From positions 1-64,000 of the IMG/VR virus record IMGVR_UViG_3300020473_000024: a stretch of 64,000 bases of DNA. One strand, given 5' to 3'. This DNA comes from a virus. Each line of letters opens with the position of its first letter. Position 1 is the stretch's first letter. A program made the position numbers and the translations under genes. Below the pieces are notes generated by a model. The model made no database searches, was not told the DNA's origin, and saw only the letters and a list, made by a program, of their open reading frames with translations. Shown here piece by piece: positions 23,504 through 32,549 of the stretch.

Positions 23504-24353
23504 TTAATGGCACTGCGCCCAGTTGCGCCCCAGCTGGTAGCCAGCGGTGAGGTCAACACGTAAGTTATAGAACTTACCTCCTTCTTCGATAGACTTAACT
23601 GCTAACTCTCCAGCTCTGCTGTAGCCACACCACCAAACTCCGTTGGCGTGTCCGATATCACTAAACACCTTCCCTGTAGATTCCTCCATCTGAGCCTTCC
23701 ACTCCTCAGCTTCTTCCTCAGACTTGAATGACTTAATCTTAACGTTACGGGTGTGCTCTTCCATCTGACTTTCATCATGGTAAAATATGATAGCCTCAGC
23801 TTCAAGGTTTTCATCTCTCACCCAACGATCCCAGTAGACAGCGGCACGTTTCATACAGATAACGCCAGCTGATTGGAATAAAGTATTTACTAGGCTGTGT
23901 CTAGAACGAGCCATAAGCTTTCTTCCATCAACACCCACTATAAACTTCTTATCGTTGTCTGTCCAGTGTTTTTCTAATGCTTTCTTTAAAAGAGCAAGAG
24001 GCTTAGAAGCTTCCCAAAATGCGTTGAATACACGTTGAGCATGATCCAAACTCCATCCCATTTGTTTAGCAATCTTAGGTGGTTGAGCACCATAAGAGGA
24101 GCTATACTTTAATACTTTAGCACTATCCCGATCCACCCCCATTTTTTCAGCATTAACAGAATGTATGTCGTGTGGCTTAGGAGATACCAGTGCTTTGGCA
24201 TACTCCTTCCCGTTGTAAGGAAGACAATAGTGAGCCTCTACACGAGCTTCCAAACCATCAGCATCACAACCTATCTGAACACTACCTTTTGGAACACAGA
24301 ACATGCTCCTCATAGGCTCTCCATACAAACTCGTAACACGGGGGATATTTGCA
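23504..24353 (-). CDS. DNA polymerase I-like, exon 2 (polymerase palm and fingers)
   Basis: Exon 2 of the family A DNA polymerase; spliced to exon 1 at 25575 the total is exactly 825 codons. It carries motif A (IGCDADGLEARVEAHY), motif B (RDSAKVLKYSSSYG) and motif C (IIFYHDESQ with the catalytic HDE). Without splicing an isolated ATG at 24328 could start a 274-residue piece, but no SD precedes it, so splicing is needed for a complete enzyme. The predicted joint reads ...HRVVANIPRVTSLYGE..., which fits T7-like polymerases. Confidence 0.9.
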
Positions 24354-24361
24354 CTTTATAT

Positions 24362-25261
24362 TCACTCAAAGTCGCTAGCTTTGAGCCGTTCTCGTAAGCA
24401 AGAATGAAAGTATCTCCGAGTTGTTATCTCTTGTATCTTAAGTTCTTTAGAGATGTCTCCAAGAGATTTACCCTCTAGGAACATCCTTACTATAATACAA
24501 CCCAGTTCATCTTTTGTATAACCCAGATCAGTTGCTACTAGAAACCTTCTATTACCTTTGTCTAGATAACATCCTAACAACCTTCTAGCAGAGAAGTAGC
24601 CAATATTCATGGTCTTAGATATCTTCGTTAAAGTAGCACCTAAGGCATACATCTTTCTAACAACATAAGGATCTGTGTTATTGATCTCTTGATTGAATAG
24701 AGACATGTCTTGTTTGCTTATGTAGACTTTTGCAAAATGCCTGTGTCTACCAAGATCCCTAGATATTTTTGCGAAAGAGTACCCCTTTAGTGACTGCTTG
24801 TAAATAAACTCTGCAAGAAAAGAGGAATCTTTAAACCCTAGCGACTCTGCTGTCCTGTCCCTTTTTGAAGAGGAACTCTTACAGTTGGCGACATCTTTCA
24901 ATGTCTCTCCATACCTGTTAACAACCTTGTCTTGCGCCATTGTGTGCAAAGATTGATTACAGAGATTATAGTAGAGAGGGTTATTTGCGGCATCAACTTG
25001 CTCCAACAACTCCACTTCTTTTTTGGCAACAGCTTCTCTACTACCTTTAAAGAGGACTTCAACAGAGAATCTATCTCCTCTAGAGAAATCTTTAAAATAC
25101 TGGACACTGGCAGAGCTAGACCAATATTCTTTATCCTCTCTGTTACACCAAATAATCTCCTCTCCCTCGATAGAGACAATATCACATTCTTGTTTCATAC
25201 CTATGTAATATTTAGGTTTCGCGTCTTCTCTTTTATTAACTAATCTGTATACAATATTCAT
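24362..25261 (-). CDS. GIY-YIG-type homing endonuclease inside the intron
   Basis: 299 residues. The nuclease domain has VYRL (4-7), YYIG (18-21), a Glu-containing helix (REAVAKKEVELLEQ) and a YYNLCNQ asparagine motif, as in Seg/I-TevI-like enzymes. The rest holds three helix-turn-helix-like repeats (YSFAKISRDLG, LTKISKTMNIG, KSLGDISKELKI), probably for reading the target DNA. The stop lies 8 bases before the 3' splice site, so the gene is wholly intronic. It would cut intronless polymerase genes and spread the intron. Confidence 0.82.
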   Translation of the reverse strand: MNIVYRLVNKREDAKPKYYIGMKQECDIVSIEGEEIIWCNREDKEYWSSSASVQYFKDFSRGDRFSVEVLFKGSREAVAKKEVELLEQVDAANNPLYYNLCNQSLHTMAQDKVVNRYGETLKDVANCKSSSSKRDRTAESLGFKDSSFLAEFIYKQSLKGYSFAKISRDLGRHRHFAKVYISKQDMSLFNQEINNTDPYVVRKMYALGATLTKISKTMNIGYFSARRLLGCYLDKGNRRFLVATDLGYTKDELGCIIVRMFLEGKSLGDISKELKIQEITTRRYFHSCLRERLKASDFE

Positions 25262-25340
25262 TCTTGCTCCTAACTGCTTACAGTTTCCTGTAAGAATAGA
25301 CTATATCTTTGGTATATTAATAATAAACCGACTTACTATT

Positions 25341-25369
25341 ATTATACCACAGCCTGTTTCGATTGTCAA
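25341..25369 (-). promoter_or_regulatory. Consensus sigma70 promoter inside the intron
   Basis: TTGACA (25364-25369), 17-base spacer, TATAAT (25341-25346) on the minus strand. It sits between the 5' intron RNA core and the endonuclease start, so the endonuclease can be made from its own transcript independent of the polymerase mRNA. Confidence 0.9.
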
Positions 25370-25574
25370 TGTTCTATAAGAACAGGAGCTTACAATCTAC
25401 GCCTTACGGCTAGTCGTTGAACCTTCTCCTATTCGGAGCTTGGCGGCTGATCACCCAATCTTCTACATTTTCAGACATTCACGCCTAGGCTTATTTCATC
25501 CTTACGTTGTAGTTGTAGAAGCTCTAAGGGCTTCCCAGCAATTAAAGCTGTTTTTTACGTGAGGCTAGCAATTA

Positions 25575-27199
25575 ACCACACGGTGTTGGAAACGCGATGT
25601 GTTGCACCCGCATGTATCCGCTGACGTAGGCAATCTACCATCATACTCCAGACGTGGATGGGCTAGGAAGCCTGTTCCATTAGGACTTAGTATGCTATTG
25701 CGTCTATGGCGGTAAGTCAACCAATGAACAATATCCTTGACATAAGCATATCTCTTACCCAACAACTCCAAGTTAGGGCAAAGCTTCTCCTTGTCGTCTC
25801 CATCAGTGTAAATAGGCTGTGTAATAACCTTAAGGGGTCGAGAGAGATCGTGGTTTATCAGCTTATCTCTCATCTCCGCAATAGAGTTGACTTTTAAATG
25901 TTCTAATCGGAAAGGCTCTAGAGGACTATCTTTTGTCTCATCTATGTACCTCTCACAACTCTCTAGGAACTTAACACGGTCTAGTTTACGTTTCTTGCTG
26001 TCAAGAGTCAGGTCTTTATCTTTAAACGCAATAGGATTCCACCCCTGCCCTACAAGGTAAGATTTAATATCCCCTTGGTTAGCCAAGCGCATAGGCTCAG
26101 TCATAGGAGGCATTTTCTTATCCTTAAGATCCTTTAAAGCCTGTTCCATCATCTCAGGGGGTAGAGGTTGCATTTCACCTTTCTCCCTGCTCTTCCTAAT
26201 AAAATCTGGCATGTCCTCTGGGTCAGTGATACCAGCTTGTTCACAGTATCTCTCCCCAGCCTTACTAATCGATCCATCTTGTTTAAAAGCTGTCTTAGGA
26301 GGAGCTTTAAACTTAAGTACCTCGTTGTCCACAGGATACCCCAACTTCTCCAACCACGACCAACCATGACTACTAATCTCCCCATTGTCGGTGAAAGGTT
26401 TAGCAGGATAACTAGGCTGTCTACTAGGAGGTAGTGGTCTAGGAGGTAATTTAGGCTCTACAACAGACTCTAATCGTTCCATTTCAGCATTAAGCCACTC
26501 CAAGTTTTCTTTGGCTAGCTGTTGGTCAAAAAAGAAGCCCTTTTCCTCACTACGTGATACTATCTCAGCAATAGCTTTTTCAACCCAATAGGCTTGATCC
26601 CAGTTCCAATTACCTTTCTCTTGGATGAGGTATTGGTAGACTTTCTCGTTTACTTCCACATCTCGAATACAATATTCGAGCATTTCAGGGTGGTATACAG
26701 CAAACTCAGCACCCTTGGGGTCACTGGGTGACACTAATCCCAACTCTTCGGCTTTAGCTCTCCAGTCAATCTTAGGCAATCCTAAAATCTTACCAAAGTC
26801 GTCTATTGAGTGACCCAACCTATCTGGGTTCAATGTTTTAGACAGCACAAGGGTGTCTTCAATAAAACAAGGCGATCCCTCTATTGTGTCCTCTAATGAC
26901 CAATTATTAGCCTCAGCCTCTTTAGGATCACAGGTATCGGCTACTGTGAAACTAATGCCTAGTAGCTTACTACAAGCTCTTAAGTCATAGTTAATTATGT
27001 TGTGACCTATTAGGACAGAACACTTCTTCAAAAACTTGCTGAACATATTCAAAGGGAACTCACACTCAGGGTGATCCCCGAATGTGAAGATCTCCTTCGT
27101 ATCAATATCTTTAGCAACAATACAGTGTATTTCTGTAATAGGATCTTCAACGTTAAGTAAGCCATTACCTTCTATATCAAATACGGCTCTTCTTCCCAT
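25575..27199 (-). CDS. DNA polymerase I-like, exon 1 (3'-5' exonuclease and thumb)
   Basis: Start ATG 27199 has AAGGAG upstream. Exon 1 encodes 541 full codons plus two bases. The proofreading exonuclease motifs are FDIEGNGLL (D8, E10), IGHNIINYDLRA and YCIRDVEVNEKVY; the T7-type exonuclease and thumb follow, with a Pro-rich insertion (LPPRPLPPSRQP). The last residues, TSRFQHRVV, precede the intron; unspliced, the frame stops at 25565 just inside the intron. Its start lies 11 bases from the primase-helicase stop. Confidence 0.9.
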
Positions 27200-27209
27200 C
27201 TCAATCTCC

Positions 27210-28847
27210 TTAAAAATCTGCTTCTGCATTCTCAAGCAAACCTGTTGTATCATTCATCTGGAATATATCAGCTATTCCTAGATAACCCCAAGGTCTGTTT
27301 TTAAGAACACTCCATCTCACTCTACCACGGCTCTTGTCTGGCATGATCTCAGGCTCTAGACCTAGTACAATCCACGATAATTGCTCCAGACCTGAAGCTC
27401 CTTTAAGATCTTCTTTTCTAACATTAACCCAGAAAGGCTCATTCTCCTTACCCTTTGGTGGTCTGAAGTCTTGAACAATATTTCGGTTAAGGTGGCTTAC
27501 AGCTATAATCCCTAGGTCATGTGATGCCACATAAGCCGCAAGCTCTACCATCGTTTTCTCTAGAGCGCTACGCTCATCGTTAGTGCCAAGTCCTGTCACT
27601 AGCATAGAGAGGTGGTCTAGGATTATGAAGTCAACATTATAAAGGTAGTGGAAGTTATTAATCTTCTTCATCAAATCTTCTAGAGGAATGCTTCCAAAAT
27701 GATCCAAGAATACAAACTTATCTTCGTCTCTACACCAATCATAAGCCTCTTTAAGCCGTTCATCATCAGCAAAGCTTTTAGGATCTTTCTTAAAGTGGTT
27801 GTAATTGACTTCTAGGTAACGAGCACCCATCCTCTGTAGTGTTTCGTCAGTCTCTTCCTCTAAGAAAATCATCCCCACCTTATGACCTTGCTCCGCTAAA
27901 TGGTAGGCTATCTCAGCTGTAGTGGTTGACTTGCCAGCACCAGAAGGAGCTGTAATAACTGTCAACTCTCTTACACGGAAGCCGTGGATCTTCTCCATAA
28001 GCCGAGGAAATGTAGGAACATAAACACCCTCTTCTCTTTTCCGTGTAAATGCCTCAAAACCAATATCTGAGGCTGTTACTACCTTATCGGCTTGGTACTT
28101 AACCCAACCAAAAGAAAGCATCTTTGTGAGCTTTTCACTGCCTTCTTCGAGGTAAACATCGTTAGGATCTTTCTGGTTAGATTTAGTCCAATCTAAAACA
28201 ACAACATCACTAGATAGGAGACTTGAGGCAACATTATCAGTACACTCCTTACCTCGGACAATGTGCTTTTTCTTCTCTCGCTCTGTTGCGGAGTCATTAT
28301 CAAAAGCTAGACGAATTTCTCCAAATTTAGATATGAAGTCCCCGTTAGCATGGATAGAATCAACTGCATTAGCCGCCCCACAATTTAATCCAACAACGTA
28401 AGGTCTCATCCCTACATATTTAGAAGTTGAATCAGCCCACTCAGCTAAAGCTTGGTAGGAGATAAGGGTGTCTTCCTCTCCTTCTACAATAATCACATTC
28501 TTCATAGGTCTGTCGTTTGTTTCAGCTAGTTGCTGACCAAACAGCTTACAGTTTACACCCACCTTACCTATAGCTGTGATATAATATCTATCCGATTTCT
28601 CTAGTGTAAGATCTTTTTTCTTCCAACCAGACAGCTTATTCTTCTGATCGTAGTAGGGGAAGTATATTGCCTGTGGTGTCTCTCCATCCTCGGAGGATAC
28701 AGACATTCTTACATTAAATTTGGTCGTTGTTTCTTTTGAAATACCTCGGTGGGTGAGGTCTGCGATAGGTAGTTTAGATACACTTTCTACGGTTTCTTTA
28801 GTTCTTGTCACTTTTACACTGCTTCCTTTATTCTTGAAGTACCCCAT
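27210..28847 (-). CDS. Primase-helicase (T7 gp4-like, without zinc finger)
   Basis: 545 residues. The N-terminal part has a TOPRIM-like domain (VEGEEDTLISYQ ~121 and AFDNDSATE), the C-terminal part a DnaB-like RecA ATPase with Walker A APSGAGKST (~301) and Walker B FIILDHLSM. No CxxC zinc-binding domain is present at the N-terminus, so primer synthesis or recognition may rely on another protein. It is next to the polymerase, forming the replisome core, and overlaps the 49-residue gene by 20 bases. Confidence 0.9.
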   Translation of the reverse strand: MGYFKNKGSSVKVTRTKETVESVSKLPIADLTHRGISKETTTKFNVRMSVSSEDGETPQAIYFPYYDQKNKLSGWKKKDLTLEKSDRYYITAIGKVGVNCKLFGQQLAETNDRPMKNVIIVEGEEDTLISYQALAEWADSTSKYVGMRPYVVGLNCGAANAVDSIHANGDFISKFGEIRLAFDNDSATEREKKKHIVRGKECTDNVASSLLSSDVVVLDWTKSNQKDPNDVYLEEGSEKLTKMLSFGWVKYQADKVVTASDIGFEAFTRKREEGVYVPTFPRLMEKIHGFRVRELTVITAPSGAGKSTTTAEIAYHLAEQGHKVGMIFLEEETDETLQRMGARYLEVNYNHFKKDPKSFADDERLKEAYDWCRDEDKFVFLDHFGSIPLEDLMKKINNFHYLYNVDFIILDHLSMLVTGLGTNDERSALEKTMVELAAYVASHDLGIIAVSHLNRNIVQDFRPPKGKENEPFWVNVRKEDLKGASGLEQLSWIVLGLEPEIMPDKSRGRVRWSVLKNRPWGYLGIADIFQMNDTTGLLENAEADF

Positions 28848-28977
28848 GTTTCTCTTTAAGCTCCTTATTGATCTCAGCCAACTCTTCTAGCGTCCTCATC
28901 TTTTCTTTTTCAATAATACGGAGATAGTCAGAGAGAACATCCTTTCTGTATTGCAACTCTTTCTTTTTGTTGTGCAT
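28828..28977 (-). CDS. Small coiled-coil protein, 49 aa
   Basis: ATG 28977 overlaps the previous stop (TAATG). The product MHNKKKELQYRKDVLSDYL... is a single charged amphipathic helix with heptad spacing. It overlaps the primase-helicase start. Possibly a replisome accessory; unknown. Confidence 0.55.
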   Translation of the reverse strand: MHNKKKELQYRKDVLSDYLRIIEKEKMRTLEELAEINKELKEKHGVLQE

Positions 28978-29285
28978 TAGCCATCCTCACAAAAGTAGCT
29001 TGAGTAGTCCATCTCTTCAGCGATAAGTCGCTCTATTTCCTGTTGGTCTTCAACACAAAGTAGTGAGTAAAATGTATCCTCTTCCCATTCGGAGAAGTCC
29101 AGTTGTGTGTCATCCTCTCGCTCGACCATAGCACTGATAAAGTCGAAGGTGATAGAACTCTCTGTCTTTAACGTTAATGTTGACTCATCAACAATAGCTG
29201 GATCAAACGAGGTTACAACAACCTCTATTTCAATACTAGAAAAGCCCTCAGTTGAAGGGCTTCCTAATTCTAAATCTAACTTCAT
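28977..29285 (-). CDS. Hypothetical acidic protein, 102 aa
   Basis: Very acidic protein: N-terminal beta-rich segment (SSIEIEVVVTSFDP), Thr/Leu-rich strands, then an acidic helix ending EEMDYSSYFCEDG. No motif recognised. It lies 8 bases from its upstream neighbour. Confidence 0.5.
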   Translation of the reverse strand: MKLDLELGSPSTEGFSSIEIEVVVTSFDPAIVDESTLTLKTESSITFDFISAMVEREDDTQLDFSEWEEDTFYSLLCVEDQQEIERLIAEEMDYSSYFCEDG

Positions 29286-29293
29286 AAAACTCC

Positions 29294-29680
29294 TTACTTT
29301 TCAAAACTGTGAATTAGTTCAGCTTTCTCTTTAAAGTCTTCATTAACTTCCCTTACATCTGCTCTAATGTAGACATAGAGTTTACAAAACCGTTCTGCTA
29401 ATTCTTTCTCCATATCTTCACTGTAGGAAATAGGAGTAAGGGCGTACTTACCTTTACTAACATTAACCAAGACAGCCTTACCCTTATAAAAGTAGAGATC
29501 ATATCTATCCTTACTCTCCTCTTTTTGCTTAGGAGTTATCTCCGCTATCTCTTCATCGCTTAGATTCAGGTTTACAATCTCCCCTGAACTATCACGAGCC
29601 TCCACCTTGTAGTAGGTGAGTCCATCTTTTTCGTAAAGTGTCTTTATAATCTTTACAAACGTATATTCACTTTCTTTCAT
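29294..29680 (-). CDS. Hypothetical protein, 128 aa
   Basis: ATG 29680 has GGGAGA upstream. Mixed alpha/beta soluble protein with YTFVKIIKTLYEKDGLTYYK strands and a C-terminal charged helix. It overlaps the preceding membrane-protein gene by 14 bases. Not recognised. Confidence 0.5.
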   Translation of the reverse strand: MKESEYTFVKIIKTLYEKDGLTYYKVEARDSSGEIVNLNLSDEEIAEITPKQKEESKDRYDLYFYKGKAVLVNVSKGKYALTPISYSEDMEKELAERFCKLYVYIRADVREVNEDFKEKAELIHSFEK

Positions 29681-29951
29681 CGTCTTCTCCCGAACATTGA
29701 TCAATAGAATAAACACTTTCTTTTAGCTTTGTCCTTATGGTGGGAATGGCGTCTAGCTTGATCATCTCCCATTCGCTAGAATAGCCATCGATATCTCGCT
29801 CGATAACCACCTCTGCTCCTTCAAAATCAGTAATGTTAACATAGACGGATGCCTCTGTCAACCAGATCTTTTCAATATACACAAAAGCGCCTAACACACC
29901 TAACGAGAATACGCCTAGTGTGTATAACACCCAGCTAAATAACTTTTCCAC
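29667..29951 (-). CDS. Single-pass membrane protein, 94 aa
   Basis: GTG 29951 is chosen because AAGGAG lies 7 bases upstream. An N-terminal hydrophobic helix (about 4-25) is followed by a soluble domain of short strands (VYVNITDFEGAEVVIER). Probably a type II inner-membrane protein with a periplasmic domain. Unknown function. Confidence 0.55.
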   Translation of the reverse strand: MEKLFSWVLYTLGVFSLGVLGAFVYIEKIWLTEASVYVNITDFEGAEVVIERDIDGYSSEWEMIKLDAIPTIRTKLKESVYSIDQCSGEDDERK

Positions 29952-30117
29952 GGCACTTCTCCTTATCAAGAGCGTCTGATAAAAGGTCTACTTGCTCCTG
30001 AAGGATTTCTTTCTCGTGCTCAGACCAAGCCAGCTCTTCTTGTAAGCGAGAAATAGTCTCATCTTTGTTCTGAAGAATATCAACATACAGTTGTGTTAGA
30101 TCAAAATATCTAGACAT
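29935..30117 (-). CDS. Small coiled-coil protein, 60 aa
   Basis: ATG 30117 (SD GGAGGAG). The product is a long charged helix with Leu heptads (ISRLQEELAWSEHEKEILQEQVDLLSDALD). It overlaps the next gene by 17 bases. Unknown. Confidence 0.55.
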   Translation of the reverse strand: MSRYFDLTQLYVDILQNKDETISRLQEELAWSEHEKEILQEQVDLLSDALDKEKCRGKVI

Positions 30118-30187
30118 AACTCCTCCTATTTGTTTATAGCCCACCCTACATCGAGCCTAGGGTAGGTGAATGTCGTCAACAAACCAT

Positions 30188-30216
30188 AGTGTACAGAAAT
30201 GCTATAATAAATGCAA
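30188..30216 (-). promoter_or_regulatory. Probable sigma70-type promoter
   Basis: TTGCAT (30211-30216), 17-base spacer, TACACT (30188-30193) on the minus strand. It lies in a ~137-base gap between the coiled-coil gene (start 30117) and the accessory block. A GC-rich inverted repeat (around 30142-30168) lies between the promoter and the gene, perhaps an attenuator. Confidence 0.6.
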
Positions 30217-30253
30217 CATAATAAAAGAATCTTTTTAATAATCACTCACCATC

Positions 30254-30679
30254 CTAATCGTTGCGGATTTTGTTGGCGTAATCGATTAAGTCCTCGTAGT
30301 CAACAAGCTCCTTGTATTTGTATACATTACTATGACTCTCAAGGTCTTGCTCGTACTTTAATTCTTCTGCCGCTTTTTCAATCACCTTGGCATCATGCTC
30401 GGCTAGGCTGGTTTTTGGTAGGGACACTAAGTACTCACATACGAATGTACTAAATTTAGTAGCTGAACTATCCCCGTACCACATTTCATTACGTATTTTG
30501 TTAAAAACTACCGCCAACTCATCACGCTCGCGTTCTAACTCAGTGAGTTTACTCACTACCTCTGCATTTTTTCGCTCAAGGTCTGCGGTGCGTTGTTGGA
30601 GTTCGACTAGACGATTGGCTACATCGTGCTCGCAGTTAATACGCAACTCATTTATCAATTCTTCCATTGTGTTAGTCAT
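30254..30679 (-). CDS. Ea22-like accessory protein
   Basis: 141 residues: N-terminal coiled coil (LVELQQRTADLERKNAEVVSKLTELERERDEL) followed by a helical region. This plan is typical of Ea22-like proteins from lambdoid phages and prophages, of unknown function. It is the last gene of a block (30254-33277) whose genes share an AGGAGAACAC leader. Confidence 0.55.
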   Translation of the reverse strand: MTNTMEELINELRINCEHDVANRLVELQQRTADLERKNAEVVSKLTELERERDELAVVFNKIRNEMWYGDSSATKFSTFVCEYLVSLPKTSLAEHDAKVIEKAAEELKYEQDLESHSNVYKYKELVDYEDLIDYANKIRND

Positions 30680-30848
30680 TGGTGTTCTCCTGATTTTTTA
30701 TCTTGCATATCTCTAAAGCTGTCTGGTAGTCGTTTAGAGTCATATATGTAGCGCCTAACTTGTTGTCGTAGATAACCAAATCGTCACAAACACAAGTTTC
30801 AGGATGGCAGGAGCAATTATTACCCTTAACTTCGTACCTTTCACTCAT
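30672..30848 (-). CDS. Small cysteine-containing protein, 58 aa
   Basis: ATG 30848; MSERYEVKGNNCSCHPETCVCDD. The Cys/His cluster (C12, C14, H15, C19, C21) may hold a zinc ion. It overlaps both neighbours by 8 bases. The downstream gene's SD (AGGAGAACACC) lies in its 3' end. Confidence 0.6.
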   Translation of the reverse strand: MSERYEVKGNNCSCHPETCVCDDLVIYDNKLGATYMTLNDYQTALEICKIKNQENTND

Positions 30849-31110
30849 CATCTTGCTCCTTTAGGGTATTCTTGCCCAAAATTTCATCTTTCTCAAGTTG
30901 TCTTATCGCGGTGTCAATAACACTCAACACTTGAGGTCTATAATGTATTTTTGTTAAGTATTTTACTTTTTGTCTTAACTCCTGCACAGCATCAATACGC
31001 GCTTGCTTGATTGCGGCTAGGTGGTCTTTTAGTTCTACCATTTCTTTAACCCAATCGGCATCAACATCATGCGTCATAATAGCTACTGTATGCGTCTTAA
31101 TCTTGCTCAT
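30841..31110 (-). CDS. Hypothetical helical protein, 89 aa
   Basis: ATG 31110 is preceded by GGAGAACACCA, the shared leader of this block. Largely helical (WVKEMVELKDHLAAIKQARIDAVQELRQKVKYL), soluble. Unknown; typical of prophage accessory genes. Confidence 0.55.
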   Translation of the reverse strand: MSKIKTHTVAIMTHDVDADWVKEMVELKDHLAAIKQARIDAVQELRQKVKYLTKIHYRPQVLSVIDTAIRQLEKDEILGKNTLKEQDDE

Positions 31111-31255
31111 TGGTGTTCTCCATAATCCTGATACAATCATCTAACGCTTTGTTGTATAATTTATCCCCATGCCAAACAGGATTTTTAATGCGTAGCTTGT
31201 TTATCTTCCGTTTGTAGACAAACTTGTAAACTTGTAGCAAAGTCCAGTTAATCAT
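31097..31255 (-). CDS. Small basic protein, 52 aa
   Basis: ATG 31255 follows AAGGAGAACACTG. The peptide is rich in Lys/Arg and aromatic residues (INWTLLQVYKFVYKRKINKLRIK). Overlaps its neighbours by 8-14 bases. Unknown. Confidence 0.5.
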   Translation of the reverse strand: MINWTLLQVYKFVYKRKINKLRIKNPVWHGDKLYNKALDDCIRIMENTNEQD

Positions 31256-31586
31256 CAGTGTTCTCCTTTGGTTCGCTCGGATCACTATCTCCACAGTTTA
31301 TACAACAATAACCTCTATTATATAAATGTCCACACTTCCTACATTGATTCGGGTCTGTGTATGCACAGCCTAATTGCGCGAGTTGATCCAATTCCGCAAC
31401 AAGCTCACGCAAGGCGAGGATTTCTTTTAGGTCGTCAACGTTGTGCATATCACGAACCAAATCATAGTCATGTACCATAGGCTTTTGTCTTCCATCACCA
31501 CAATAGTTTAAATTGGGTGATTCGTTGCACCATTCATAAGCACCATCAATAATCTGGCGTAGTTGTTCATCACTAAATTTACCCAT
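31248..31586 (-). CDS. Protein with C-terminal zinc ribbon
   Basis: 112 residues. A helical N-terminal part resembling other phage accessory proteins (AYEWCNES...LNYCGDGRQKPMVHDYDLVRDM is a commonly seen type) is followed by CRKCGHLYNRGYCCINCGD, a four-Cys zinc ribbon (C-x2-C...C-x2-C). Probably a nucleic-acid or protein-binding adaptor. Confidence 0.6.
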   Translation of the reverse strand: MGKFSDEQLRQIIDGAYEWCNESPNLNYCGDGRQKPMVHDYDLVRDMHNVDDLKEILALRELVAELDQLAQLGCAYTDPNQCRKCGHLYNRGYCCINCGDSDPSEPKENTDD

Positions 31587-31779
31587 CTTCTACTTCCTCC
31601 AGTTCAACACAGCTATGCTTAAAGAAAATGTCCCAATACCCATCTCTATCTTTACAGACAACACAACTTTCGTCAACCCCATCCACTTCCATATAACCAG
31701 AAGCTAAGTAGAAGGATTTACGATCCTCTATCACTTCAGTTGGAGTGAAGACGTGATTTTTAATGACAAGCTGTTGCAC
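31579..31779 (-). CDS. Hypothetical protein, 66 aa
   Basis: Small beta-rich protein (QLVIKNHVFTPTEVIEDRKSF, then a C-x2-C and an aromatic strand GYWDIFF). One base overlap upstream (ATG within the preceding stop region). Unknown. Confidence 0.5.
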   Translation of the reverse strand: MQQLVIKNHVFTPTEVIEDRKSFYLASGYMEVDGVDESCVVCKDRDGYWDIFFKHSCVELEEVEDG

Positions 31780-32063
31780 TACAGTGTTCCTTGCATACTA
31801 ATCTCGGTAGAGTTTACGATACGTGCAAATGTAGCTTCATTCACCCACGTATTAAGTCGAGTGCCAGAGGGTGTTGTAAACACAATACTGTATTTCTTGC
31901 GATTCAAACCCATAATAAGTAGTATAATACACGCTGGGTAGAACAGGATTACCCACAACCCCCAGTACACCCAATGAGGGTAGTGGTTGGAACTTTCAAT
32001 CATGGCTACCTGTTGAGATAGATCCACTTCGTATGAATTATCATCTAAATCTTTAATTTGCAT
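31779..32063 (-). CDS. Single-pass membrane protein, 94 aa
   Basis: A central hydrophobic helix (about 30-52: HWVYWGLWVILFYPACIILLIMG) separates two soluble parts; the C-terminal part has strands typical of a small PH-like domain (YSIVFTTPSGTRLNTW). Unknown prophage-type membrane protein. Confidence 0.5.
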   Translation of the reverse strand: MQIKDLDDNSYEVDLSQQVAMIESSNHYPHWVYWGLWVILFYPACIILLIMGLNRKKYSIVFTTPSGTRLNTWVNEATFARIVNSTEISMQGTL

Positions 32064-32071
32064 AAGTCCTC

Positions 32072-32314
32072 CTAAAATTCTTCATCTTTTTCAGTGTACT
32101 TGCTCTCAACGTGTTTGTCAAGATACTCTGTAATTATTTTTGCTGACTCGCTATCCCCAAGCATAGCTCGAAGGAGGTGCTTGGATAAGTAGTCACTTTC
32201 CATAATCCGTTGCAGAAGAGGGATGCAAATATCCACCTCATCCATAACACCTTGGGAGGTGTTAGCCTCTCCATAGTTTAAAATATCAGATTTTATCTCC
32301 TTTAGCCGACTCAT
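32072..32314 (-). CDS. Hypothetical protein, 80 aa
   Basis: ATG 32314 is preceded by GAGGTG; an earlier GTG is less likely. Helical and acidic. It overlaps the preceding gene by 29 bases. Unknown. Confidence 0.5.
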   Translation of the reverse strand: MSRLKEIKSDILNYGEANTSQGVMDEVDICIPLLQRIMESDYLSKHLLRAMLGDSESAKIITEYLDKHVESKYTEKDEEF

Positions 32315-32549
32315 TGTTATCACCTCGCTTCATAAATTCCTCCAATGTCTTAAAAGCTTTCTTCCTACTCGTATCCCTCGGCTGTCTCTTCCAAGCATTG
32401 TATTGTTCTAATGTTACACCATTTTCTGAGGCATATTCCACAATATCATGCCACTGCTTTTGGGCTTCAACAGCGCCCCCATTATCAATGTGGAGGGAAT
32501 ATGTAGCCATCATCCTCTGGATCTGTCTCATAACATGTGTGCTGTGCAT
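32286..32549 (-). CDS. Hypothetical protein, 87 aa
   Basis: Helical, basic at the C-terminus (KRQPRDTSRKKAFKTLEEF). Begins within the end of the 249-residue gene (22-base overlap) and overlaps the next gene. Unknown accessory protein. Confidence 0.5.
   Translation of the reverse strand: MHSTHVMRQIQRMMATYSLHIDNGGAVEAQKQWHDIVEYASENGVTLEQYNAWKRQPRDTSRKKAFKTLEEFMKRGDNNESAKGDKI

Larger units (their letters stand above)
24354..25574 (-). mobile_element. Group I intron in the DNA polymerase gene
   Basis: 1221 bases. The 5' end (...GTGGT / TAATTG...) matches the T4 td intron junction (GGGT / TAATTG), with an exon-terminal U; the 3' end is a G followed by TGCAAATATC, restoring the reading frame. Near 25400-25440 the intron RNA has a core-like TTCAACGACTAGCCGTAAGG segment typical of T-even group IA introns. 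It interrupts the enzyme between the sequence before motif A and motif A itself, a conserved site favoured by homing introns. Boundaries are inferred from these rules. Confidence 0.85.

Noticed and set aside
24328-24353. Separate polymerase gene starting at ATG 24328
   Set aside because: No SD before it, and conserved polymerase sequence (NIPRVTSL) continues upstream of the ATG to the intron boundary.
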